A stretch of DNA of 5,223 nt from assembly GCA_016929985.1 (NCBI GenBank), contig JAFGIH010000381.1, positions 1 to 5,223 of the forward strand. The letters run 5' to 3'. Shown here in pieces: positions 1 to 5,223 of the stretch (its first letter is position 1; every line of letters starts with the position of its first letter). The notes beneath the pieces are model-generated. The model made no database searches, was not told the origin of the DNA, and was given only the letters and a program-made list of their open reading frames with translations. Origin of the DNA: Thermoleophilia bacterium. GTDB taxonomy: Bacteria > Actinomycetota > Thermoleophilia > RBG-16-64-13. Made by a program: the position numbers and the translations under genes.

Positions 1-593
1 ATGAGCTGCGCGCTGGCGTCGCGTATCTGGGCGACCGAGCCGGGCACCGAGCCGAGCTCGCCGGACCACAGCGTCTGTACCGAATCGACCACGCAGACCG
101 CGGGCTTCAGGTGCTCGAGCGCAGCCACCACGCTCTCGGTCTGGGTCTCGGTGAGTAGACGGAGCTGGCTGGCCGCGCCGCCCAGCCTCACACTACGCAG
201 TTTGACCTGCGCCGCCGACTCTTCGCCCGAGATCAGCAGGATGGAGATGCCCGTGCGCTCCATGCCGAGCAGAGCCTGCAGCAGCAGGGTGCTCTTGCCC
301 ACCCCGGGCTCGCCGCCCACGAGGACCACAGAGCCGGGCACCAAGCCGCCGCCCAACACCCGGTCGAACTCTGCAAGAGTGGTGTCGACACGCGTCTGTG
401 CGCCGGCGTCGACGTCGGTGAGGCGAAGGGGCGCGGGCGCCGCCGCAGGCGGCCCCGCGCGCGGGCCTGTCTTCGCAGGCGCCGCCTCTTCAGCTATGGT
501 GTTCCACTGGCCGCAACCCGGGCACTTGCCCAACCATCCCGGAGAGACGTATCCGCACTCCCGGCAGATGAACGAGGTCTTGTTCCGGGCCAT
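1..593 (-). CDS. radA: DNA repair protein RadA (Sms), N-terminal part, runs off the left edge
   Basis: RadA is a RecA-like, hexameric DnaB-type ATPase that promotes branch migration and strand exchange in recombinational repair. The visible 197 residues show an N-terminal C4 zinc finger (Cys10, Cys13, Cys24, Cys27), an Ala/Pro-rich linker at about 35-56, the LTDVDA-type entry to the ATPase core, Walker A GGEPGVGKST at 93-102, the SGEES segment at 122-126, and a Walker B region VVDSVQT at 168-174. The family is usually about 450 residues, so the KNRFG motif and Lon-like C-terminal domain lie outside the window. The ATG at 593 is the first possible start because an in-frame TAG lies immediately before it. 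An AGAAGGA at 608-614 is rather far (14 nt), so the ribosome site is mediocre. It follows clpC by 71 nt, the usual order in clpC operons, and probably shares its transcript. Confidence 0.96.
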   Translation of the reverse strand, partial: MARNKTSFICRECGYVSPGWLGKCPGCGQWNTIAEEAAPAKTGPRAGPPAAAPAPLRLTDVDAGAQTRVDTTLAEFDRVLGGGLVPGSVVLVGGEPGVGKSTLLLQALLGMERTGISILLISGEESAAQVKLRSVRLGGAASQLRLLTETQTESVVAALEHLKPAVCVVDSVQTLWSGELGSVPGSVAQIRDASAQL

Positions 594-664
594 CTAGGCT
601 GCCTGCGTCCTTCTCTCGCCCGCGGCGATCGTGCCCTGGCGGCGAGGCGTCATCCTCCAGCAGC

Positions 665-3157
665 CTACGTCGTCGTCTCGCCGGCCACCAGCACGTCGGG
701 CGCGCCCATGATGACCTCGCTGATGACCAGGTGATCGTCCTCCCGTTCGAGTACCACCGTGCTGCCCCTCGGGAACTTGCCGGAAAGCACTTCTTCCGCG
801 AGCAGGTCTTCCACGTGGCGCTGGATGGCGCGCCTGAGCGGACGGGCGCCCATGGTGGGGTCGAAACCCACATCCACGAGCAGTGACTTGGCCTCCGCGG
901 TGAGCGCCACGCCGATGTCGCGGTCTTTCAACTGCTCTTCCACCCGCGCCATCATGAGGCTCACGATATCGGTGATCTCTTCACGGCTGAGCTTCCGGAA
1001 CACGATGACCTCGTCGACCCTGTTCAAGAACTCCGGCCTGAACACCGTCTTGAGCTCGCCGGTGACCCGGGTCTTCATCTCCTCATAGTCCAAACCGCCC
1101 TCTGTGACCGGTTCGCCGAACCCGAGCACCTGTCCCTTGGAGATGGTGTTGGCGCCGATGTTCGAGGTCATGATGATGATGGCGTTGCGGAAGTCGACCG
1201 TACGGCCCTGCGCGTCGGTGAGCCTGCCGTCTTCGAGGATCTGCAGCAGGATATTGAACACGTCGGGATGCGCCTTTTCGATCTCGTCGAGCAGCACCAC
1301 CGAATAGGGCCGGCGGCGCACCAGCTCGGTAAGCTGTCCGCCCTCGTCGTAGCCCACGTAGCCGGGAGGCGACCCAACCAAACGGCTGACCGCGTGTTTC
1401 TCCATGAACTCCGACATGTCCACCTGGATGAGCGCGGACTCCTCGCCGAAGAGGAACTCGGCCAGCGTGCGCGCGAGCTCAGTCTTGCCCACGCCCGACG
1501 GGCCCAGGAAGATGAACGACCCCGCCGGACGGTGCGGGTCTTTCAGACCGGCCCGCGAGCGCCTGATGGCGCGCGACACGGCCTTCACCGGCTCGTCCTG
1601 GCCCACCACACGCTCGTGGAGAGACTCCTCCATGCGCAGCAGGCGGTGCGTCTCGGCCTCGGTGAGCTTTGTCACCGGGATGCCGGTCCACATGGCCGTG
1701 ACCTCGGCGATCTCGTCTTCGCCGATAGAGATCTCGGAAGCCTCGTCGGACTCGCGCCACTTCTCCTCGAGCTCGTGCCGCTGATTCAGCAGCTTGCGCT
1801 CGCGATCGCGGAGCGAGGCCGCCTTCTCGAAGTCCTGTGTCTCGATGGAGTTCTCTTTCTCGCGCCTCACCTCGAGGATGGCGTCCTCCACCTCGCGCAG
1901 GTCGGGCGATGAGCACATGTTCTGGATGCGCTTGCGCGACGCGGCCTCGTCGACCAGGTCGATGGCCTTGTCGGGCAGGAAGCGGTCGCTGATGTAGCGG
2001 TCGGCCAGATAGGCCGCGGCTTCCAGGGCCTCATCGGTGATGCGCACCTTGTGGTGGGCTTCGTAGCGCTCGCGCAGGCCGGCCAGGATGCGCTTCGTCT
2101 CGGTGACGCTGGGCTCCTTCACCAGGATCTGCTGGAAGCGCCGCTCCAGGGCCGCGTCCTTCGCCAGATGCTTGCGATACTCGTCCAGAGTCGTCGCCCC
2201 GATGGTCTGCAACTCGCCTCGCGCCAAGGCCGGTTTGAGGATGGAAGCCGCGTCGATGGCGCCCTCGGCGGCGCCCGCACCCACCAGATTGTGGATCTCG
2301 TCGATGAACAGGATGATGTCTCCCCGTTCGGCGATCTCCTTCATGACCTTCTTCAACCGCTCCTCGAACTCGCCCCGATACTTCGACCCCGCCACCAAGG
2401 CGCCCAGGTCGAGTGTGTATATCTGCTTGTCTTTCAGCAGACCGGGGACGTCGTTCTTGGCGATGCGGCGGGCCAAGCCCTCCACCACGGCGGTCTTGCC
2501 CACGCCGGGTTCGCCCACCAGTACGGGGTTGTTCTTGGTGCGCCGCGAGAGGATCTGCATGACCCGCTGGATCTCGGTGTCACGTCCGATGACCGGGTCG
2601 AGTTTGTCTTCTTCAGCGTACTTGGTCAGGTTGCGCCCGAACTGGTCGAGCACCTTGGAACTCCTGCGCTCCTTGCCCTCACCTGGAGTCGTGGTCGCGG
2701 CCCCACGCGGCGGCCGCCTGGTGGGAGCCGACAGCATCCGCATGACTTCCTGCCTTACGCGCTCCGGATCGACATCCAGGTCGCCCATGATGCGGGCCGC
2801 CACGCCTTCGCTCTCGCGCACCAGTCCCAGAAGGATGTGCTCGGTGCCGATGTAGTTGTGACCCAGCGACAGGGCCTCGCGCAGCGCAAACTCCAACACC
2901 TTCTTGGCGCGCGGGGTGAAAGGTATCTGCCCCTGTGACTCGCTGTCGCCCTCACCCACGATGCGGGTGATCTCCGACCTCACCTCTTCGAGGGTCACCT
3001 CGAGAGATCCCAACACCCGCGCAGCTACCCCGTCGGCCTCGCGGAGAAGCCCTAGGAGAAGGTGCTCGGTACCGATGTAGTTATGCCGCAGATTCCGAGC
3101 CTCTTCCTGGGCCAACACAATGACCTGCCGGGCTCGTTCTGTGAATCGTTCGAACAT
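665..3157 (-). CDS. clpC: ATP-dependent Clp protease ATP-binding subunit ClpC
   Basis: ClpC is the cytosolic Hsp100 unfoldase that feeds substrates to ClpP. The product has 830 residues, the normal family size. Seen in order: a double Clp_N repeat (about 1-143, two GTEH-type helices at 29-32 and 104-107); a basic/Pro linker to about 168; AAA+ module 1 with Walker A GEPGVGKT (215-222), Walker B ILFIDE (282-287) and an Arg-finger region LERRF; a coiled middle domain with a UVR-like stretch (about 420-456); AAA+ module 2 with Walker A GPSGVGKT (552-559) and Walker B VVLLDE; an LGF tripeptide at 678-680 in the ClpP-docking loop region; and a C-terminal D2-small domain. The stop is TAG. I chose the ATG at 3157 over a GTG directly before it (3160) because the AGAGG site at 3162-3166 is only 1 nt from the GTG but 4 nt from the ATG, and MFERFTERA is the standard ClpC beginning. 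It lies 12 nt downstream of mcsB. Confidence 0.98.
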   Translation of the reverse strand: MFERFTERARQVIVLAQEEARNLRHNYIGTEHLLLGLLREADGVAARVLGSLEVTLEEVRSEITRIVGEGDSESQGQIPFTPRAKKVLEFALREALSLGHNYIGTEHILLGLVRESEGVAARIMGDLDVDPERVRQEVMRMLSAPTRRPPRGAATTTPGEGKERRSSKVLDQFGRNLTKYAEEDKLDPVIGRDTEIQRVMQILSRRTKNNPVLVGEPGVGKTAVVEGLARRIAKNDVPGLLKDKQIYTLDLGALVAGSKYRGEFEERLKKVMKEIAERGDIILFIDEIHNLVGAGAAEGAIDAASILKPALARGELQTIGATTLDEYRKHLAKDAALERRFQQILVKEPSVTETKRILAGLRERYEAHHKVRITDEALEAAAYLADRYISDRFLPDKAIDLVDEAASRKRIQNMCSSPDLREVEDAILEVRREKENSIETQDFEKAASLRDRERKLLNQRHELEEKWRESDEASEISIGEDEIAEVTAMWTGIPVTKLTEAETHRLLRMEESLHERVVGQDEPVKAVSRAIRRSRAGLKDPHRPAGSFIFLGPSGVGKTELARTLAEFLFGEESALIQVDMSEFMEKHAVSRLVGSPPGYVGYDEGGQLTELVRRRPYSVVLLDEIEKAHPDVFNILLQILEDGRLTDAQGRTVDFRNAIIIMTSNIGANTISKGQVLGFGEPVTEGGLDYEEMKTRVTGELKTVFRPEFLNRVDEVIVFRKLSREEITDIVSLMMARVEEQLKDRDIGVALTAEAKSLLVDVGFDPTMGARPLRRAIQRHVEDLLAEEVLSGKFPRGSTVVLEREDDHLVISEVIMGAPDVLVAGETTT

Positions 3158-3161
3158 CACG

Positions 3162-3169
3162 CCTCTTTC
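3162..3169 (-). promoter_or_regulatory. Ribosome binding site of clpC, directly after the mcsB stop codon
   Basis: GAAAGAGG begins immediately after the mcsB TGA (3170-3172) and lies 4 nt before the clpC ATG at 3157. This spacing favours the ATG over the adjacent GTG at 3160. Its position suggests translation of clpC is coupled to termination on mcsB. Confidence 0.6.
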
Positions 3170-4189
3170 TCACGACCGGGGGACGGCACTGGCGAAGACC
3201 TCGCGCAACACCTGCGCCCGGCGTTCATCTATCTCAGGGCTTTCCAAGCAGCCTGTTTTCCCATCCATGTAATCGACCACTATGTGCGCCGGCTGTAGCC
3301 TGGTCATCAGACTGAAGGCCGGTTCTGCCGCCAAGCCCGGGGCGTCGACTAATTCGAGTTCGACCCCCACCTGCACTGCAGAGATGAGGTTGACAGCCTC
3401 ATGGAAGGAGACCGACCACGCGTGCTGCGCGGTTCCCAGGGCCCGGCCTATCTGGTCGCGGGCCTGGACGGGGTTCTCGCGTAGCAGCTTCTTGCGCACC
3501 GACCGTTCCTTCTGGTTCATGCCCCTGCAAATCGCCCCAATTTGCTGGACTATTTCATTCTCTGGTTTACCCTGCGGATGCACATTGGAAACCTGTACCA
3601 CTCCCCCTGCCCCGCCCCACAGAGCCGCAAGGCCCAGGTCGTGGCCCGCCACTTCCAGCGCGACTCCGGCCAGCCGGCCGGTGAGCATCAAAGCGGGGAG
3701 TTGTAACGTCGCATAGGCCCGCATCCCACTACCCGCCTGCCGCGGGCTCGCGGTCAGGTAACCCCACTGCGGATCGAAGGCGTAGGAGACCACCGTCTCG
3801 AGCCGGTCGTCGAGGCGATTCAGGAGCGACCACAGCGAGGCGAGTTGTCCGCCCGACCTGAAGGCCAGCATCCGCACATGATCGACCCCGTTGATCTCCA
3901 GCGAAGCTTCAGCCCTGCCAAAGACGGCGAAGCCCTTGCCCGAACCTGCACTCTCTGCGAAGCCCGGCGTCATCAGACCACGTTCGACGAAGTGGTCGAC
4001 CTCCACCGCGCTCATGGTGTCGAACTCATACACCCGCCACGGGTGCTCCCACAGCCCGCCCCCCAGGGCCTCGGCTATCTGCGTGCGCACTTCCTCGAGC
4101 GCAGCGTCGTCTTCGGCGTGCGGGAAGCGCCTCCCGGCCAGATTGCGGGAGAGCGTGAGAGCGGAGGCTGTGATGACAGGCGAGGTCAT
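3170..4189 (-). CDS. mcsB: McsB-family guanido-kinase homologue, apparently catalytically dead (pseudokinase)
   Basis: McsB of Firmicutes is the protein-arginine kinase that marks proteins for ClpC-ClpP. Membership is clear from conserved blocks: SRN at 14-16 with RFP at 21-23, SYAFDPQWGYLT (135-146), GSGMRA (153-158), LPALMLT (164-170), VQVSN (198-202), NEIV with KERS (211-230), and the C-terminal ERRAQVLRE (322-330). By eye against B. subtilis McsB (recalled; its numbering), catalytic positions are lost: R29 is Ala10, R86 is Asp, E120/E121 of the NEED motif are Gly101/Val102, C167 is Ser148, R207 is Leu190, and the loop with E212 is about six residues shorter with no Glu or Arg. R125 and R176 remain (Arg106, Arg157). 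R337 of the phosphoarginine-binding site is Ile320, with Asp321 kept. At 339 residues it lacks about 19 N-terminal residues of the B. subtilis form, and an in-frame TGA two codons upstream excludes a longer start. The reading frame is intact, so this is not a decaying pseudogene. The start overlaps the mcsA stop (ATGA), with GGAGG 10 nt upstream. A scaffold or adaptor role is inference. Confidence 0.9.
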   Translation of the reverse strand: MTSPVITASALTLSRNLAGRRFPHAEDDAALEEVRTQIAEALGGGLWEHPWRVYEFDTMSAVEVDHFVERGLMTPGFAESAGSGKGFAVFGRAEASLEINGVDHVRMLAFRSGGQLASLWSLLNRLDDRLETVVSYAFDPQWGYLTASPRQAGSGMRAYATLQLPALMLTGRLAGVALEVAGHDLGLAALWGGAGGVVQVSNVHPQGKPENEIVQQIGAICRGMNQKERSVRKKLLRENPVQARDQIGRALGTAQHAWSVSFHEAVNLISAVQVGVELELVDAPGLAAEPAFSLMTRLQPAHIVVDYMDGKTGCLESPEIDERRAQVLREVFASAVPRS

Positions 4190-4761
4190 TCCTCACCATC
4201 CTCCAGCCGCTCTCCCAACTCGGTCAGCCGGTCGCGCACCCCCGCGGCTTCTTCGAACCGTTCACAGGCGACCAACTCACGCAGCATGCGCTGCAACCGC
4301 ATTATCTCGTGCCGCAGGGTGTCACTCTCAGGGCCGCGATGGGGCATCTTGCCCAGATGCTCCACGTGTTCGGCGCCCTGCAGCAGCAGCCCTTCCAGGT
4401 AGTCCTGGAACACCTGGTAGCACTTCGCACAGCCCACGAGACCCGACTCTTTGAGGTCGGAGAGTGTGGTGCCACACACAGCGCAGAATCGCTCCTCGCC
4501 CTCCAGGGGCAGCGACTGCGCGTGCTCCTCAGCGGGCACCCTGCCCAGGTTGCGCAGAACCGAGGGCACCGCGAGCACGATAGCCAGGCCATCGGCCTCG
4601 TCGGCGACGCTCTCGGCACATCCCGAGCACAGGTGGGTGTGACTCACCATGCCATCGACTACACGTAGCAGATGGATGGTGGCCGGCTCTTCTCCGCACA
4701 GCTCACAGGTGACCGAGCCACCGAATTCGAACTTCCAGTCGGGTGATTCGTCTGCAAACAC
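4186..4761 (-). CDS. mcsA: McsA, zinc-finger and UVR-domain partner of McsB/ClpC
   Basis: McsA binds McsB and activates its kinase in Firmicutes, and it helps couple the complex to ClpC. The 191-residue product matches the usual length of about 185. It has four CXXC pairs: Cys19/Cys22, Cys45/Cys48, Cys93/Cys96 and Cys111/Cys114, giving two C4 zinc-binding modules. An HLGKMP segment at 135-140 matches the family's conserved H-x-GK-x-P. A UVR motif follows at about 150-186 (the RFEEAAGVRDRLTEL core), like the one in the ClpC middle domain. The start is GTG at 4761, supported by a strong AGGAGG at 4767-4772 with 5-nt spacing. This gives about 18 residues before the first Cys, an extension absent in B. 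subtilis McsA; no alternative start lies between. The stop overlaps the mcsB start by 4 nt, so translation is probably coupled. All metal ligands are intact although its partner McsB looks inactive. Confidence 0.95.
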   Translation of the reverse strand: MFADESPDWKFEFGGSVTCELCGEEPATIHLLRVVDGMVSHTHLCSGCAESVADEADGLAIVLAVPSVLRNLGRVPAEEHAQSLPLEGEERFCAVCGTTLSDLKESGLVGCAKCYQVFQDYLEGLLLQGAEHVEHLGKMPHRGPESDTLRHEIMRLQRMLRELVACERFEEAAGVRDRLTELGERLEDGEE

Positions 4762-4766
4762 CCGTT

Positions 4767-4773
4767 CCTCCTC
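4767..4773 (-). promoter_or_regulatory. Ribosome binding site of mcsA (decides a GTG start)
   Basis: The sequence GAGGAGG, followed by AA, lies 5 nt upstream of the GTG at 4761. It is a near-perfect Shine-Dalgarno sequence and fixes the unusual start codon. It is the strongest ribosome site in the window. Confidence 0.8.
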
Positions 4774-4777
4774 ATCG

Positions 4778-4793
4778 AGCGACCACAGCGACC
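4778..4793 (-). repeat. Tandem heptamer GGTCGCT-GT-GGTCGCT in the mcsA leader
   Basis: Two identical 7-mers are separated by 2 nt (period 9) and end 4 nt before the mcsA Shine-Dalgarno sequence. The arrangement recalls the CtsR box, a tandem heptamer beginning with GGTC (GGTCAAA-N3-GGTCAAA, period 10), but the last three bases and the spacing differ. I therefore call it only a repeat of unknown role. Confidence 0.35.
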
Positions 4794-4839
4794 GTTCTGC
4801 CCACCGGCACGATAGTCAGGGAATTCGGCAGATCTCGCG

Positions 4840-4851
4840 CCGGGAAAGGCC
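4840..4851 (-). repeat. Direct repeat copy B (GGCCTTTCCCGG), downstream of the -10
   Basis: This 12-mer matches the copy at 4910-4921 (GGCCTTTCGCGG) at 11 of 12 positions in the same orientation, with a period of 70 bp. It lies about 18 nt downstream of the candidate -10, where a repressor could block initiation or elongation. No known operator is recognised. Confidence 0.35.
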
Positions 4852-4868
4852 ACTGATCGACTACCCAG

Positions 4869-4877
4869 ATTTTACCA
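4869..4877 (-). promoter_or_regulatory. Candidate extended -10 promoter for mcsA-mcsB-clpC-radA
   Basis: On the minus strand the sequence reads TGGTAAAAT, matching the extended -10 pattern TGnTATAAT with one mismatch in the hexamer. It is the most AT-rich spot in a very GC-rich gap. No good -35 hexamer lies 16-18 nt upstream (GCGGGT-like), which fits an extended -10 promoter or one needing an activator. It would give a leader of about 100 nt before the mcsA GTG. I see no CIRCE element, HAIR site or canonical CtsR box nearby. The position is inferred from sequence pattern only. Confidence 0.5.
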
Positions 4878-4882
4878 TAGAG

Positions 4883-4895
4883 GGGTGCCGCACCC
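4883..4895. repeat. 13-bp perfect palindrome just upstream of the -10, possible operator
   Basis: The sequence GGGTGC-C-GCACCC is a perfect inverted repeat with 6-bp arms and a 1-bp centre, placed 5 bp upstream of the extended -10 motif where a promoter spacer would lie. Flanking GAG/CTC triplets extend it (4880-4899) with one unpaired base. Read as RNA it could form a short stem with a 3-nt loop, but no T-run follows, so a terminator for lysS is less likely than a protein-binding site. It matches no operator consensus I recognise. In a GC-rich genome some such palindromes arise by chance. Confidence 0.4.
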
Positions 4896-4909
4896 GCTCA
4901 GAGACGCCC

Positions 4910-4921
4910 CCGCGAAAGGCC
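4910..4921 (-). repeat. Direct repeat copy A (GGCCTTTCGCGG), upstream of the -10
   Basis: This is the partner of the 12-mer at 4840-4851, with one mismatch. It lies about 33 nt upstream of the candidate extended -10, just after the lysS stop codon, and partly overlaps the short hairpin there. Together the two copies bracket the promoter. Confidence 0.35.
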
Positions 4922-4932
4922 GGAAGCCGCCT
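4917..4932 (-). terminator. Weak hairpin after lysS, doubtful terminator
   Basis: One nucleotide after the lysS TGA, AGGCGG-CTT-CCGGCCT can fold into a 6-bp stem with one bulged G and a 3-nt loop. It is followed by only two or three T residues. The position fits a terminator, but the short stem and poor T-run make it weak, and read-through from lysS into mcsA remains possible. Confidence 0.25.
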
Positions 4933-4933
4933 C

Positions 4934-5223
<290 letters not shown>

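Noticed and set aside
1..597. Open frame on the plus strand across the left edge
   Set aside because: It is antisense to radA, whose zinc finger and Walker motifs are unmistakable on the minus strand.
594..664. Possible terminator or promoter between clpC and radA
   Set aside because: Only a 6-bp CTCGCC/GGCGAG pairing with a loop of about 20 nt is visible, with no T-run and no -10-like sequence.
2051..2938. Long open frames on the plus strand opposite clpC (2051-2938 and 2088-2855)
   Set aside because: They are antisense shadows of clpC, common in GC-rich DNA. The products are low-complexity and Arg/Ser- or Leu/Gln-rich, and the minus-strand ClpC reading is certain.
3170..4189. mcsB as a frameshifted or decaying pseudogene
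   Set aside because: The frame is open over 339 codons, conserved blocks run to the C-terminus, and start and stop are tightly coupled to its neighbours. The losses are confined to catalytic and ligand positions.
3845..4454. Plus-strand open frames opposite mcsB and mcsA
   Set aside because: They overlap two well-supported minus-strand genes and show Ser/Arg/Pro-rich shadow composition with no recognisable domain.
4861..4878. Five-codon leader ORF (ATG GTA AAA TCT GGG TAG) on the minus strand
   Set aside because: It has no ribosome binding site and its first bases coincide with the -10 element, so it would probably not be on the transcript.

Overview
The window is a GC-rich bacterial chromosome segment with every gene on the minus strand. 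Read in the direction of transcription it runs: 3' end of lysS (class II lysyl-tRNA synthetase), a 172-nt intergenic region with a promoter-like site, then mcsA - mcsB - clpC - radA, with radA leaving the window at its left edge. This is the clpC stress operon layout best known from Firmicutes (ctsR-mcsA-mcsB-clpC-radA), but no ctsR repressor gene is present: mcsA directly follows lysS. The high GC, lysS next to clpC, and the mcsA/mcsB pair suggest a high-GC Firmicute or a deep-branching actinobacterial-type lineage. I cannot place it more precisely from sequence alone.

Layout (right to left): lysS 3' part (4934-5223); intergenic 4762-4933 with an extended -10 element, a 13-bp perfect palindrome just upstream of it, a pair of near-identical 12-mers flanking it, and a tandem heptamer next to the mcsA ribosome binding site; mcsA (4186-4761, GTG start); mcsB (3170-4189, ATGA overlap with mcsA); clpC (665-3157, 12 nt after mcsB); a 71-nt gap (594-664) in which I see no promoter or convincing terminator; radA 5' part (1-593). 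The tight spacing of mcsA, mcsB and clpC supports one transcript.

In the known system McsA activates the protein-arginine kinase McsB, which tags proteins with phosphoarginine. The ClpC N-terminal domain reads the tag and the unfoldase feeds the protein to ClpP. Here McsA keeps all four zinc-binding CXXC pairs, and ClpC keeps both ATPase modules and the two N-domain glutamates associated with phosphoarginine docking. McsB, however, is a clear family member that has lost essentially the whole catalytic set: the NEED-type glutamate pair reads N-G-V-D, the active-site Cys is Ser, the loop carrying the second catalytic Glu is shortened and has no acidic residue, and three of five phosphate-binding arginines are replaced. 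It looks like a pseudokinase kept in an intact operon that has also lost ctsR, the classical McsB target. This is the main point of interest in the window.
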